Source: Aplidium turbinatum (taxonomy: Eukaryota; Chordata; Ascidiacea; Aplousobranchia; Polyclinidae). From it: a stretch of DNA of 64,000 bases. The notes beneath the pieces are model-generated. The model worked only from the letters and a program-made list of their open reading frames with translations, was not told where the DNA came from and did no database searches. Positions 63,746 to 64,000 of this stretch are shown one piece after another. Location: contig OU964921.1 of the NCBI GenBank assembly GCA_918807975.1, positions 35,676,498-35,740,497 on the forward strand. The letters run 5' to 3'. Position numbers and translations under genes: made by a program. The first letter of the stretch is position 1, and every line of letters starts with the position of its first letter.

Positions 63746-64000
63746 ACATGTGTTGACGTTGAAAAGATGTAAACATCGCAATTTTTACTACCTGGGCCAC
63801 TGTTAATCGTGAATATCTAGGTCAGTGGTCCTTAATATTTAATCGTTGTACGCAAGTTTGCATTACACTAGCGAGTTTTGTTATCAAAAAAGATTACCGG
63901 TAAAGGAAATTAAGTTTATTACAGGAAAAAAGCGTGGCGAAGTGTGCACCAAATCTAAACGATCAACGACAAGAAAGCAAGAATGACTTCATTCGCCAAA

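Overview
This is an AT-rich, intron-rich animal genomic window. Three host genes with recognisable spliced exons sit in a large amount of old and young transposable-element DNA. The protein families, GT-AG introns and tRNA-derived SINEs show a metazoan. The long introns, hAT/SINE/LINE mix and protein divergence suggest a marine invertebrate, perhaps a tunicate or another invertebrate deuterostome, but the species cannot be proved from the sequence alone.

Layout. (1) 1-8.4 kb: no recognisable gene; it holds a palindromic short-repeat family, a SINE, a DNA transposon with long terminal inverted repeats (4867-7092) and a foldback element. (2) 8.4-16.9 kb, + strand: ten exons of an intersectin-like gene (SH3 B, C and D, then a DH/RhoGEF domain), entering from upstream and not closed in the window. 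(3) 17-31 kb: repeat-dominated, with a reverse-transcriptase LINE at 25.7-27.5 kb facing a second LINE tail, nested SINEs with a 29-bp target duplication, and several inverted-repeat elements. (4) 31.3-42.6 kb, - strand: a complete 14-exon ubiquitin-specific protease of the USP16/USP45 type. Its introns contain LINE fragments, a SINE, a pogo-like MITE and a hAT element built from GATCTT repeats. (5) 42.6-46.6 kb: intergenic, with SINEs and a hAT element. (6) 46.6-58.4 kb, + strand: a complete six-exon PEX7 gene, the peroxisomal PTS2 receptor. Its introns carry a nested TTAA-flanked transposon and hAT pair and, in intron 5, a very young LTR retrotransposon. (7) 58.4-64 kb: hAT elements and SINEs.

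The host genes are unrelated in function: endocytic scaffold/GEF, deubiquitinase and peroxisomal import receptor. There is no operon-like logic.

The most unusual object is the LTR element at 54248-57993. It has nearly identical 714-bp LTRs, a perfect 5-bp target duplication and a tRNA-Pro-like primer site. Its single long frame encodes gag and protease, followed not by reverse transcriptase but by a tail of five CCHC knuckles with a basic RG-rich spacer, laid out like cellular CNBP. Its presumed U3 contains several heat-shock-element-like sites and a CRE palindrome upstream of a TATA box.
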